Below are positions 8,761-17,257 of a stretch of DNA of 64,000 nt, piece after piece. Source of the DNA: Porticoccaceae bacterium (lineage in GTDB: Bacteria > Pseudomonadota > Gammaproteobacteria > Pseudomonadales > Porticoccaceae); the NCBI GenBank assembly GCA_024644595.1, contig JAHEHL010000005.1, positions 124,001-188,000 on the forward strand, written 5' to 3'. Below the pieces are notes generated by a model. The model ran no database searches and was not told the DNA's origin. It saw only the letters and a program-made list of their open reading frames with translations. Position numbers and translations under genes: made by a program. The number at the start of each line of letters is the position of its first letter. Within the stretch, counting starts at the first letter, position 1.

Positions 8761-11382
8761 GTGTTAGAAGCCTATCGCGCTCACGTCGCTGAACGTCAAT
8801 TACAGGGCATTCCACCCAAAGCGCTCACCCCCGAGTGGACTGCTGGTCTGGTCGAACTGTTAAAAACCCCACCCGCCGGTGAAGAGGCGTTTCTGCTCGA
8901 CCTGTTGGCCAATCGCGTTCCCCCAGGGGTAGACGAAGCCGCTTATGTCAAAGCGAGCTTTTTAAGTGCTTTAGTTAAAGGCGAAGTATCGAGCCCGATT
9001 ATTAATCGCAGCGACGCTGTAACACTGCTCGGCAATATGCACGGCGGCTATAACGTCGCCACCCTGGTCGCGCTTCTGGATGACGCAGAGCTTGCCGGTC
9101 AAGCCGCAGAGCAGCTCAAGAGCACGCTGCTGGTTTTTGATGCATTCCACGATGTTGCAGAAAAAGCTGACGCCGGCAACGCCAGCGCCAAAGACGTTAT
9201 GCAGTCATGGGCCGACGCCGAATGGTTTACCTCGAACGATTCAGTGCCAGAGAGCATCAAAGTTGCCGTGTTTAAAGTCACTGGTGAAATTAATACCGAC
9301 GACCTCTCTCCGGCACAGGATGCCTGGTCGCGTCCTGATATTCCGCTGCACGCCCGCGCCATGTTTAAAATGGCTCGTGAAGGCATCGAGCCAGAAGAGC
9401 AGGGCGTAACAGGCCCCATGGCAGCGATTGAAGAACTTAAAGACCGCGGTCTGCCCGTTGCCTTTGTTGGCGACGTCGTGGGTACAGGTTCATCACGTAA
9501 GTCAGCAACCAACTCAGTTTTGTGGTTCTTCGGTGAAGACATGCCGGGCGTGCCCAACAAGCGCTCTGGCGGTATCTGTATTGGCAGCAAAGTTGCACCG
9601 ATCTTTTTTAACACCATGGAAGACGCCGGCGCACTGGTCTTTGAAGCTCCAGTTGAAAAACTCAATTACGGCGATGTGATTGAAATCCGCCCTTACGAAG
9701 GCAAAATCCTCAGCGAGAGCGGTGATGTACTCTCCGAGTTTGAAATCAAATCTGATGTGATCTTCGATGAAGTGCAGGCCGATGGCCGCATCAACCTGAT
9801 TGTTGGCCGTGGCCTTACTCAGCGCGCGCGTGAACATATGGGTCTGGCGCCTTCAGATGTATTCCGTCACCCAACCGCACCAATTGAATCTGATGCCGGC
9901 TACACCCTGGCGCAGAAGATGGTGGGCAAGGCCTGTGGCGTTGAAGGCGTCCGCCCCGGCACCTATTGCGAACCCAAGATGACTACCGTAGGTTCACAGG
10001 ACACCACCGGTCCAATGACTCGTGATGAACTGAAAGATTTGGCTTGTCTGGGTTTTTCATCTGACCTGGTTATGCAGTCTTTCTGTCACACCGCGGCCTA
10101 TCCCAAGCCCGTAGATATCGACACCCAACACAGCCTGCCAGACTTTATTATGAACCGTGGCGGTGTTTCGCTGCGACCTGGTGATGGCATTATCCACAGC
10201 TGGTTGAACCGCATGTTGTTGCCTGACACCGTAGGCACCGGTGGCGATTCGCACACCCGTTTCCCAATGGGCATCTCATTCCCTGGCGGATCTGGATTGG
10301 TTGCCTTTGCGGCAGCCACCGGCGTGATGCCATTGGATATGCCTGAGTCAGTGCTGGTGCGCTTTAAAGGCAAAATGCAGCCCGGCATTACGCTGCGGGA
10401 TTTGGTGCATGCGATTCCCTATTACGGCATCAAACAGGGTCTGCTGACCGTTGAGAAAAAAGGCAAGAAAAACTTCTTTTCAGGCCGCATCCTCGAGATT
10501 GAAGGTGAAGGCATTGAGAGTCTCACAGTGGAACAGGCCTTTGAATTGTCTGACGCCTCAGCCGAGCGCTCTGCCGCCGGTTGTACCATTAAATTAAGTG
10601 AAGACTCAGTGGGTGAATACCTGCGTTCCAATGTTACATTGCTGCGCTGGATGATCGCCGAAGGCTATGGCGATGTGCGCACCCTCGAGCGCCGTGTGCG
10701 CAAGATGGAAGAGTGGCTGGCCACTCCAAGCCTGATGTCTGCTGATGCCAACGCTGAATACGCCGCGGTGATCGAGATTGATCTGGCAGAAATCAAAGAG
10801 CCTATTGTCTGTTGCCCGAATGACCCTGACGATGCCAGGCTGTTGTCTGATGTGGCGGGTGACAAGGTTGATGAGGTGTTTATCGGGTCGTGCATGACCA
10901 ACATCGGTCACTTCCGCGCCGCCGGCAAATTGCTCGACCAAGCCGGTAAGGTCGACAGCCGATTCTGGATCTGCCCTCCAACCCGTATGGACGCTCACAC
11001 CCTGATGGAAGAAGGCTACTACAACATCTACGGCAAAGTCGGTGCCCGCACTGAAATGCCCGGCTGTTCGTTGTGCATGGGTAATCAGGCGCGGGTGTTG
11101 GCCGGTGCGACGGTGCTCTCTACTTCGACTCGTAACTTCCCCAACCGTCTGGGTGATGGTGCCAATGTCTATTTGACCTCGGCAGAGCTTGCCGCAGTTG
11201 GTGGCATTCTTGGTCGATTGCCCACTCCAGCGGAGTACATGGAATATGCCAGCAAGATCGAATCCATGTCATCAGAGATTTACCGCTATATGAACTTCGA
11301 CCAGATCGAGTCTTTCCAGAAGTCAGCGGAGAAAGGAAAGCTGATTGCTGCAGAGCAGATCGTGGAAGTGACTGGGGTTTAA
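8761..11382 (+). CDS. acnB: Aconitate hydratase B
   Basis: The GTG at 8761 is chosen as start because AAAGGAG lies 9 bases upstream and the product then begins LEAYRAHVAERQLQGIPPK, which matches AcnB proteins; an ATG 60 bases upstream lacks both. The product has 873 residues (about 865 in E. coli). The order is HEAT-like N-terminal domain, swivelling domain (VAFVGDVVGTGSSRKSATN) and then the [4Fe-4S] catalytic domains. The cluster cysteines are at about 711 (GSCMTNIGHF), 769 and 772 (GCSLCMGNQ). AcnB interconverts citrate and isocitrate and, in E. coli, binds mRNA when its cluster is lost. It is a single-gene unit ended by a strong terminator at 11452. Confidence 0.97.
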   Translation: MLEAYRAHVAERQLQGIPPKALTPEWTAGLVELLKTPPAGEEAFLLDLLANRVPPGVDEAAYVKASFLSALVKGEVSSPIINRSDAVTLLGNMHGGYNVATLVALLDDAELAGQAAEQLKSTLLVFDAFHDVAEKADAGNASAKDVMQSWADAEWFTSNDSVPESIKVAVFKVTGEINTDDLSPAQDAWSRPDIPLHARAMFKMAREGIEPEEQGVTGPMAAIEELKDRGLPVAFVGDVVGTGSSRKSATNSVLWFFGEDMPGVPNKRSGGICIGSKVAPIFFNTMEDAGALVFEAPVEKLNYGDVIEIRPYEGKILSESGDVLSEFEIKSDVIFDEVQADGRINLIVGRGLTQRAREHMGLAPSDVFRHPTAPIESDAGYTLAQKMVGKACGVEGVRPGTYCEPKMTTVGSQDTTGPMTRDELKDLACLGFSSDLVMQSFCHTAAYPKPVDIDTQHSLPDFIMNRGGVSLRPGDGIIHSWLNRMLLPDTVGTGGDSHTRFPMGISFPGGSGLVAFAAATGVMPLDMPESVLVRFKGKMQPGITLRDLVHAIPYYGIKQGLLTVEKKGKKNFFSGRILEIEGEGIESLTVEQAFELSDASAERSAAGCTIKLSEDSVGEYLRSNVTLLRWMIAEGYGDVRTLERRVRKMEEWLATPSLMSADANAEYAAVIEIDLAEIKEPIVCCPNDPDDARLLSDVAGDKVDEVFIGSCMTNIGHFRAAGKLLDQAGKVDSRFWICPPTRMDAHTLMEEGYYNIYGKVGARTEMPGCSLCMGNQARVLAGATVLSTSTRNFPNRLGDGANVYLTSAELAAVGGILGRLPTPAEYMEYASKIESMSSEIYRYMNFDQIESFQKSAEKGKLIAAEQIVEVTGV

Positions 11383-11451
11383 GCCCAGTTGCCCGCGCCT
11401 GACTTTGTCTGGATAAGTTATATTCAGTCATAGTGACCAATCAGCACGACC

Positions 11452-11479
11452 AAAAAACCCCGCTCACGCGGGGTTTTTT
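11452..11479 (+). terminator. Rho-independent terminator of acnB
   Basis: A perfect 12-base stem (AAAAAACCCCGC with GCGGGGTTTTTT) encloses a four-base loop TCAC and ends in six T. The flanking A and T tracts make it work on either strand. It lies 70 bases after the acnB stop. Confidence 0.92.
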
Positions 11480-11678
11480 ATGCGTACAAAACAGCCTCAA
11501 CAAAGTGCCCTATTCAAGCACAGCCAGCGTGCCATTTTTTTCGTCCTATAGCGGATTGCATTGCCATTACCAGGCTGGTACTCGAGAGTTTTTGGCAAAA
11601 AACATCTCGTTTGTCATATTTCCGACTATTCTTGTCAGGGTGGGTGCGAGCTCGTTTATGGCGATGTCACAGAACGCT
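11480..11678. other. Intergenic stretch without recognisable gene
   Basis: Between the acnB terminator and the 12-bp tandem repeat I see no convincing gene. Open frames here lack homology-like features and ribosome sites. The stretch is the likely promoter region of the former thiolase operon, which now reads into the SDR gene at 12038. Confidence 0.4.
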
Positions 11679-11750
11679 CAATTCACTTTTCAATTCACCT
11701 CACAATTCATCTTTCAATTCATCTTTCAATTCACTTTTCAATTCATCTCA
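11679..11750 (+). repeat. 12-bp tandem repeat, six copies
   Basis: Six consecutive 12-base units run from 11679: CAATTCACTTTT, CAATTCACCTCA, CAATTCATCTTT (twice), CAATTCACTTTT and CAATTCATCTCA. A degenerate seventh unit follows. In one frame the array would read as four-residue IHFS/IHLT/IHLS units, but it has no credible start, so it is probably non-coding. It ends 26 bases before the start of the thiolase relic, which places it in the former leader region. Confidence 0.9.
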
Positions 11751-11776
11751 CAAATTCGCCGCTCAAGGACAATAAA

Positions 11777-12027
11777 ATGAAAGAAGCTGTAATTGTTGCC
11801 ACTGCTTGCACGCCGATCGGCAAAGCCTATCGGGGTGTCTTTAATAGCCGCTTTGGCGCGACATTGATTGATGATATCGGACTGTGGGAATTGAGTGAGG
11901 CCTTCGCGGTGCGCGAATGGCCGGACATGCCTTGATTGAGGGCAGGCGCCGTGGCGTTATATATGTGGTAATTACAATGTGTGTTGGCGGTGGCATGGGT
12001 GCCGCTGGCTTGTTTGAAGTCTGTTAA
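11777..12027 (+). pseudogene. Thiolase (acetyl-CoA acyltransferase) relic
   Basis: Three pieces of one thiolase remain in about 250 bases instead of about 1,200. The first is a good N-terminus (MKEAVIVATACTPIGKAYRG, 11777-11866). It is joined in frame to [16 protein letters not shown], which normally lies more than 300 residues further on. After a frameshift near 11915 comes the C-terminal segment [12 protein letters not shown]...[16 protein letters not shown], ending at TAA 12025-12027. The nucleophilic cysteine of the N-terminal domain and the GHP histidine are both lost, so no activity is possible. The stop is 10 bases before the ATG of the SDR gene, so the two were once an operon for beta-oxidation-type chemistry. 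An intact paralogue elsewhere would explain the loss. Confidence 0.9.
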
Positions 12028-12037
12028 GGAGGACGTT

Positions 12038-12946
12038 ATGACAGTTAGATTTGATGGCCAGGTGGCCATTGTTACCGGTGCGGGAAATGGATTGGGACGC
12101 TCTCATGCGCTGGCGCTGGCTGCTCGCGGGGCCAAGGTGCTGGTCAACGATTTGGGCGCTGCAAGGGATGGTACGGGCGGTTCATCAGCAGCGGCCCAAG
12201 AGGTGGTTGCACTGATTAAAGAGCGCGGCGGTGAAGCGATTGCCAATGGTGCCAATGTTGCGCTAATTGGCGATGTAGAGCAGATGGTGGCGGAGGCGAT
12301 GGTGGCCTGGGGCCGAGTGGATATTCTGGTTAACAATGCGGGTATCTTGCGCGATAAAACGTTTGCCAAGATGGATCTGGTTGATTTTGATCTGGTGATG
12401 AATGTGCATCTTTCCGGCAGTGTTAATTGCACCAAAGCGGTGTGGGAAATCATGCGTGAGCAGAATTATGGCCGCATTGTGATGACAACGTCTTCCAGTG
12501 GATTGTATGGCAACTTTGGTCAGTCTAATTATGGCGCTGCCAAGATGGCCGTGATTGGGCTGATGAATACGTTGGTGCTGGAAGGGCAAAAATACAATAT
12601 TCATGTCAATGCGCTGGCACCTGCGGCGGCAACCCGAATGACTGAAGATTTGGGTATAGATGAAGCGGCGCTGTCACTGATGAAACCGGAGGCAGTAACT
12701 GCGGGCCTGCTGACGCTATGCCACGACAAGGCGCCGTCGCGCTTTATCCTCTGTGCCGGGGCGGGTGGTTATGCCAGCACCCAGATCTATGAGACGGACG
12801 GTATTTTTCTGCCACCGGAGGAACAGACTCCAGAAGCGATTATGGCTCGCTGGTCGGAAGTGGCCGACCCGAAGGGGCAGGCGGTATTACACAGCGGGGC
12901 GGAGCAGTCGGAGAAGTTTTTGAAGAAGGCTATGATGCAAAAGTAG
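12038..12946 (+). CDS. SDR of the MFE-2 (3-hydroxyacyl-CoA dehydrogenase) type
   Basis: The start is ATG 12038, directly behind AAGGAGG; an upstream in-frame start at 11981 would lie inside the thiolase relic. The 302-residue protein has the features of the dehydrogenase domain of peroxisomal multifunctional enzyme type 2 and of bacterial relatives: FDGQVAIVTGAGNGLGRSHA at about 5-24, VLVNDLGAARDGTGGSS, the NNAGILRDKTFAKM segment (about 96-109), Ser in MTTSSSGLYG, and YGAAKM with catalytic Tyr and Lys. It should oxidise a 3-hydroxyacyl-CoA with NAD. Its former upstream partner, a thiolase, is now a relic. The gene looks intact and is probably transcribed from upstream of the relic. Confidence 0.85.
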   Translation: MTVRFDGQVAIVTGAGNGLGRSHALALAARGAKVLVNDLGAARDGTGGSSAAAQEVVALIKERGGEAIANGANVALIGDVEQMVAEAMVAWGRVDILVNNAGILRDKTFAKMDLVDFDLVMNVHLSGSVNCTKAVWEIMREQNYGRIVMTTSSSGLYGNFGQSNYGAAKMAVIGLMNTLVLEGQKYNIHVNALAPAAATRMTEDLGIDEAALSLMKPEAVTAGLLTLCHDKAPSRFILCAGAGGYASTQIYETDGIFLPPEEQTPEAIMARWSEVADPKGQAVLHSGAEQSEKFLKKAMMQK

Positions 12947-12975
12947 AGCGGTTCCTCCACTCACTGCGTTTGATT

Positions 12976-13050
12976 GGGATGACAAACAACAGGGCGCAGT
13001 GGGTTGGAGTAGTTCTGGCTGATACAGGTCATCCCGACCTTAGCCGGCGG
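12976..13050. repeat. Dispersed inverted repeat, copy between SDR and miaE
   Basis: GGGATGAC (12976-12983) and GTCATCCC (13028-13035) form perfect inverted arms 44 bases apart. The right arm continues as GACCTTAGCCGGCGGAT, which fits the dispersed repeat pattern seen at 19079 and 60291. The element sits between two convergent genes and may act in transcript ends. Confidence 0.6.
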
Positions 13051-13064
13051 ATATTACCCTGTAC

Positions 13065-13679
13065 TCAAACAGCTACCATTGGCCCTGAATGAAAACGAAA
13101 TTCCGTGTCTGGGCTCTCAACCAATTCGCGCTCTTTTTCTGCGATCACGGCAATTCTTTTATCGATATCTTCGTTATTTCCAGCAACAGTTTTTGCCAGC
13201 TTTAAATAATCCTGATAGTGCCGCGATTCGGATTTCAGCAGCGAGGTATAAAACTTTTCCAGTTCTGTATCCAGATGCGGTGCCAGGCGCGCAAAACGTT
13301 CGCAGGAGCGGGCTTCAATAAAGGCGCCAATAACCAGTACGTCGACTAGTTTACCGGGTTCGCCTTTGCGGGCGAGGTCGCGCAGACCGGTGGCATAGCG
13401 CGAGGCGGTGACGTGTTGGTAGGCGATACCGCGGCGTTTCATAATGGCGATCACTTGTTCAAAGTGGCGCATCTCTTCTCGTGCCAGGCGTGACATTTTG
13501 TTCAACAGATCAAAGTTATCGGTGTAGCGGTTAATCAGACTGAGCGCGGTATTGGCGGCCTTCTTTTCACAGTTGGCGTGATCGATCAGCATTAGAGTGG
13601 GGTTGGCTAATGCATTTTCAATCCAGCTGTCGGGTGTTGGACAGGGGAGAAAAGCCTGTATCTCGTCGAGTGCGCTCAT
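13065..13679 (-). CDS. miaE: tRNA-(ms2io6A37) hydroxylase
   Basis: The 204-residue protein is a ferritin-like non-haem di-iron monooxygenase of the MiaE family. Carboxylate and histidine ligands are visible in DHANCEKKAA (about 33-42), REEMRHFEQV (about 68-77), IEARSCERFA (about 118-127) and KSESRHYQDYL (about 149-159). This gives the repeated ExxH pattern of two iron-binding helix pairs. MiaE hydroxylates the isopentenyl group of ms2i6A at position 37 of tRNAs that read codons beginning with U, using oxygen. It stands alone and converges on the SDR gene, and is divergent from the large amidohydrolase at 13874. Confidence 0.92.
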   Translation of the reverse strand: MSALDEIQAFLPCPTPDSWIENALANPTLMLIDHANCEKKAANTALSLINRYTDNFDLLNKMSRLAREEMRHFEQVIAIMKRRGIAYQHVTASRYATGLRDLARKGEPGKLVDVLVIGAFIEARSCERFARLAPHLDTELEKFYTSLLKSESRHYQDYLKLAKTVAGNNEDIDKRIAVIAEKERELVESPDTEFRFHSGPMVAV

Positions 13680-13873
13680 GGACGGTTGTCTATCTCATAT
13701 CTTGAGTGGAAGCAGCGCGAATCGTAGCACAGACCTGTGTGTTATTGGGGCCTGAATCTGGCGGATAATGTCCTGAACTTGGGGGCAATTTTAACTGTTT
13801 TCATGTCTCTGTTTGGGGTAACCTTCCGTGCTTCAAATTATAAAAAGTAGCTAACTACTTGCGGAGCATCATC

Positions 13874-16800
13874 ATGACGACTTTTCCCTTGCGGCGGCTG
13901 TTTGCCGTGTGTTTCTGTGCATCTCTTTTGTTTTTTAATCCGCCAATTATCGCGGACGGTCATCCGGAGGAAGACCAAGAGTCAAAAGACTGGGATGTAA
14001 CGCAGCCTCAGGGTGAGTTGAAAACCATTACCATCGACACCACCGAAAGCACCTGGTCCAATCTCAGTGTTAGCCCGGATGGCTCAACGTTGGTGTTTGA
14101 TATGCTCGGCGATATTTACACGATGCCAATTACCGGTGGTCATGCAGAACCATTGGTTCATGGGTTTGACTGGAATATGCAGCCGGCCTATAGCCCGGAC
14201 GGCAAGAGCATTGCGTTTATCAGTGATCGAGATGGTGCGACTAATCTGTGGTTGATGGATGCCAATGGTGAAAATCCGCGTCCGGTTACAACCGAAACAA
14301 CAGCGTTGGTGCACACTCCGGCCTGGAGTCCGGATGGCGATTATATTGCTGTGACTAAGGGGTTTATGTCATCGCGCTCAATTCCCGCCGGTGAAATATG
14401 GATGTATCACCGCTCCGGTGGCGATGGTGTGATGATAACCAAGCGTGCTTATGGACCACATACACAGAAAAATATGACCGATCCAGCGTTCTCGCCCGAC
14501 GGCAAATACCTCTATTACACCGATGATGTGACTGAGGGTCGGATTTGGGAATACGGCAAAAACGCCACGACGGAACTGTTCAATATTGTTCGCTACGAAC
14601 TCGAGTCAGGTGAGAGCACGCGTTATATCGGTGGAGCAGGTGGCGCGATTGTGGCAACGCCGTCGCCAGACGGTAAACAAATGGCCTATCTCAAGCGCGA
14701 GGATACCAAAACTGTGCTCTACCTGAAGGATCTCAAGTCGGGCGTTGACCGCCGATTGTCGACCGAGATGGAGCGCGATCATCAAGAGACGTTTGGCTCT
14801 GAGGGAAACTTTGCCCACTTTGACTGGACACCAGATGGCGAAAATATTATTTACTGGACGGGTGGCAAGTTCCACAAACTCAATGTGGCAACCCTGGATG
14901 AGTCGGTTATTCCGATGCATGTCCGGGTAGAAAAACAGGTTCAGAAGCCGCCACGTTTTGCTGTGGATGTGGCACCGGACCAGTTTGATGTCAAGATGAT
15001 TCGCTGGGCGAGCATGTCGCCGAGCGGTGATCGGGTTGTCTATCAGGCGCTGGGCAAACTTTATATCCGCGATAGCAAAAGTGGTCGGGTGAAGCGATTG
15101 ACCAAACAGGATAGCGAAGATGAGTTTTATCCGAGCTTCTCCCGGGACGGCAAATCGATTGTCTACACCACTTGGAATGATAAAAATTTGGGCGCGGTAA
15201 AAGTGGTTTCGGCCAGCGGTGGCCGCGGGGTTAGCGTGACCACTGAGCCAGGTATTTATATCGAGCCGAAGTTCTCGCCGAGTGGTGAAAAAGTGGTGTT
15301 TCAGCGTTTGACCGGGGGCTATCTGCTGTCGCCGGAATGGTCCATGGAACCGGGTGTCTACCTTGCTGATCGCAATGCCAAGACCATGGAGAAAGTGTTG
15401 GACTACGGTTTTAACGTCCATTTTTCTGCTAGTGAAGAGCGCATTTACTACACCAGTTATGAGCCGGAAAGCAAAGGTACTGAGCTTGAGTTGTTGAGTG
15501 TGAATCTTGGCGGTGAAGATCAGCGCAAGATCCTTCAAGGCAAGATGGTGACCGAATACCAGCTCTCGCCGGACGGCAGATGGGTGGCCTATACACATCA
15601 GAATAATGCCTATATTGCGCCACTGTTAGAGACTGGCCGCCAGCAAACTGTTGGCACCAAAACCGGCGGTTTGCCCGTTGCTCAAGTGTCCAGTCGTGCC
15701 GGGGAGTATTTGCACTGGTCTGCCGATAGCCGTCAGCTGCACTGGTCGCATGCGGCGACACTGTTTAGCCGCGAGTTAAATCAGGCGTTCAGCTTTCTCG
15801 ATGGTGCACCGGAAGAATTGCCAGAGCCCGTCGCCGAGGGGTTAAATCTGAGCTTTGCGACGGCTGCGGATAAGCCTGCTTCAACCATTGCTCTGGTGGG
15901 CGGTCAGGTTGTCACCATGCGCAATGCGGACAGCGAGCAGGAAGTGATCGAAAATGGCGTAGTTGTGGTTGAGCAAAACCGCATTGTTGCGGTTGGCAAG
16001 GTGGGTGAAGTCACTATTCCCGCCGGCGCCAAGCGCGTCGATGTGACCGGCAAAACACTGGTGCCGGGTTTGATCGATGCACACGCTCACGGTGCTCAGG
16101 CCAATTCAGGCATTATTCCGCAGCAAAACTGGAAAAACCTCTCGAGTCTGGCGTTTGGTGTTACCACCATTCATGACCCGTCAAATAATAGTTCCGAGAT
16201 TTTCTCTGCGTCCGAAATGCAGCGCAGCGGTCAGATTTTGGCACCGCGATTATTTTCAACTGGAACCATTGTCTACGGTGCCAACTCGCCGCGAGCTCAT
16301 GCGACCATCGATAGTTATGAGGATGCATTTTTCCATCTGCAGCGCTTGAAAGATATGGGTGCCATTTCTGTTAAGAGTTACAACCAGCCGCGCCGCAATC
16401 AGCGTCAGCAGGTGCTGAAGGCAGCGCGTGATCTGCGCTTAATGGTAGTGCCTGAGGGTGGCGGCAAGCTTTATCAAAATATGTCCATGATGGCGGATGG
16501 CCACACCACGCTCGAGCATTCGTTAAATATTGCTACAGGCTATAGCGACCTGACCCAGTTCTGGAGTCAGACCGAGATGGCGTATAACCCGACTTTGGTG
16601 GTGGCCTACGGCGGCCTGGAAGGCGAGAAGTTCTGGTATGACCGCACCAATGTTTGGGAAAACCCTCGTCTGATGCGCTATGTGCCGCGCTATATCATTG
16701 AGCCTGATTCAATCCGTCGCTTTAAAGCGCCGGATGATCACTACAACCATATCAAGGTTGCAAAGTATGCCAAGCAGTTGCGTGACGCCGGCGTGCGGGT

Positions 16801-17203
16801 GCTGATAGGTGCTCATGGTCAGCGTGAAGGGCTGGCGGCGCACTGGGAGATGTGGATGCTCAATCAGGGTGGCTTTACGCCGTGGGAAGCGCTGCGTGCG
16901 GCGACCGCTGATGGGGCGGCGGCATTGGCTATGAATGGCGATATCGGCTCGATTGAAGTCGGCAAGTTGGCGGATATTGTGGTGATGGATGGTGAGGTTC
17001 TGACTGACATGCGACGCAGTGAGCTGATCTCGAAGACCATGATTAATGGTCGTCTCTACGATGTTGCCGATATGTCTGAGCAGGTCAGCGGTGATGCAAA
17101 ACTGCAACCACTGTTTTTTGAGCGCCTAAATGTCAATGCGATGCCTGCTGCTACCGCGAAAGCGGTTGCCGAAAAGGCCAAACGCCATCACTGGGTGCAT
17201 TGA
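13874..17203 (+). CDS. Exported TolB-like propeller/amidohydrolase hybrid
   Basis: The start is ATG 13874 because GCGGAG lies 8 bases upstream; an in-frame TTG at 13859 is the alternative. The 1,109-residue product begins with a signal peptide to about residue 32 (GHPEEDQ follows). Residues about 50-620 are a string of TolB/PD40-type repeats, recognisable from recurring SPDG, WTPDG and SPSG turns. From about 660 an amidohydrolase barrel follows, with LVPGLIDAHAHG (metal His about 737 and 739), a lysine in ISVKSYN, HTTLEHSLN, LIGAHGQ, and the closing NGDIGSIEVGKLADIVVMDG typical of imidazolonepropionase-like enzymes. It is probably a periplasmic metal-dependent hydrolase of peptides or amides. 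The substrate is unknown. The DUF885 peptidase gene follows 54 bases downstream. Confidence 0.9.
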   Translation: MTTFPLRRLFAVCFCASLLFFNPPIIADGHPEEDQESKDWDVTQPQGELKTITIDTTESTWSNLSVSPDGSTLVFDMLGDIYTMPITGGHAEPLVHGFDWNMQPAYSPDGKSIAFISDRDGATNLWLMDANGENPRPVTTETTALVHTPAWSPDGDYIAVTKGFMSSRSIPAGEIWMYHRSGGDGVMITKRAYGPHTQKNMTDPAFSPDGKYLYYTDDVTEGRIWEYGKNATTELFNIVRYELESGESTRYIGGAGGAIVATPSPDGKQMAYLKREDTKTVLYLKDLKSGVDRRLSTEMERDHQETFGSEGNFAHFDWTPDGENIIYWTGGKFHKLNVATLDESVIPMHVRVEKQVQKPPRFAVDVAPDQFDVKMIRWASMSPSGDRVVYQALGKLYIRDSKSGRVKRLTKQDSEDEFYPSFSRDGKSIVYTTWNDKNLGAVKVVSASGGRGVSVTTEPGIYIEPKFSPSGEKVVFQRLTGGYLLSPEWSMEPGVYLADRNAKTMEKVLDYGFNVHFSASEERIYYTSYEPESKGTELELLSVNLGGEDQRKILQGKMVTEYQLSPDGRWVAYTHQNNAYIAPLLETGRQQTVGTKTGGLPVAQVSSRAGEYLHWSADSRQLHWSHAATLFSRELNQAFSFLDGAPEELPEPVAEGLNLSFATAADKPASTIALVGGQVVTMRNADSEQEVIENGVVVVEQNRIVAVGKVGEVTIPAGAKRVDVTGKTLVPGLIDAHAHGAQANSGIIPQQNWKNLSSLAFGVTTIHDPSNNSSEIFSASEMQRSGQILAPRLFSTGTIVYGANSPRAHATIDSYEDAFFHLQRLKDMGAISVKSYNQPRRNQRQQVLKAARDLRLMVVPEGGGKLYQNMSMMADGHTTLEHSLNIATGYSDLTQFWSQTEMAYNPTLVVAYGGLEGEKFWYDRTNVWENPRLMRYVPRYIIEPDSIRRFKAPDDHYNHIKVAKYAKQLRDAGVRVLIGAHGQREGLAAHWEMWMLNQGGFTPWEALRAATADGAAALAMNGDIGSIEVGKLADIVVMDGEVLTDMRRSELISKTMINGRLYDVADMSEQVSGDAKLQPLFFERLNVNAMPAATAKAVAEKAKRHHWVH

Positions 17204-17257
17204 GACGGGCAATGAATAAACCTGGATTATTTTTTTGTAAAACAATGAGGGATAAGA

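Noticed and set aside
11561-11935. 124-codon frame with IHFS/IHLT repeats running into the thiolase N-terminus
   Set aside because: The repeat part is the non-coding 12-bp minisatellite; only the part from 11777 is thiolase, and that is a relic.
14606-15598. 330-codon minus-strand open frame
   Set aside because: It lies wholly inside the propeller region of the amidohydrolase hybrid and has no motif or ribosome site.
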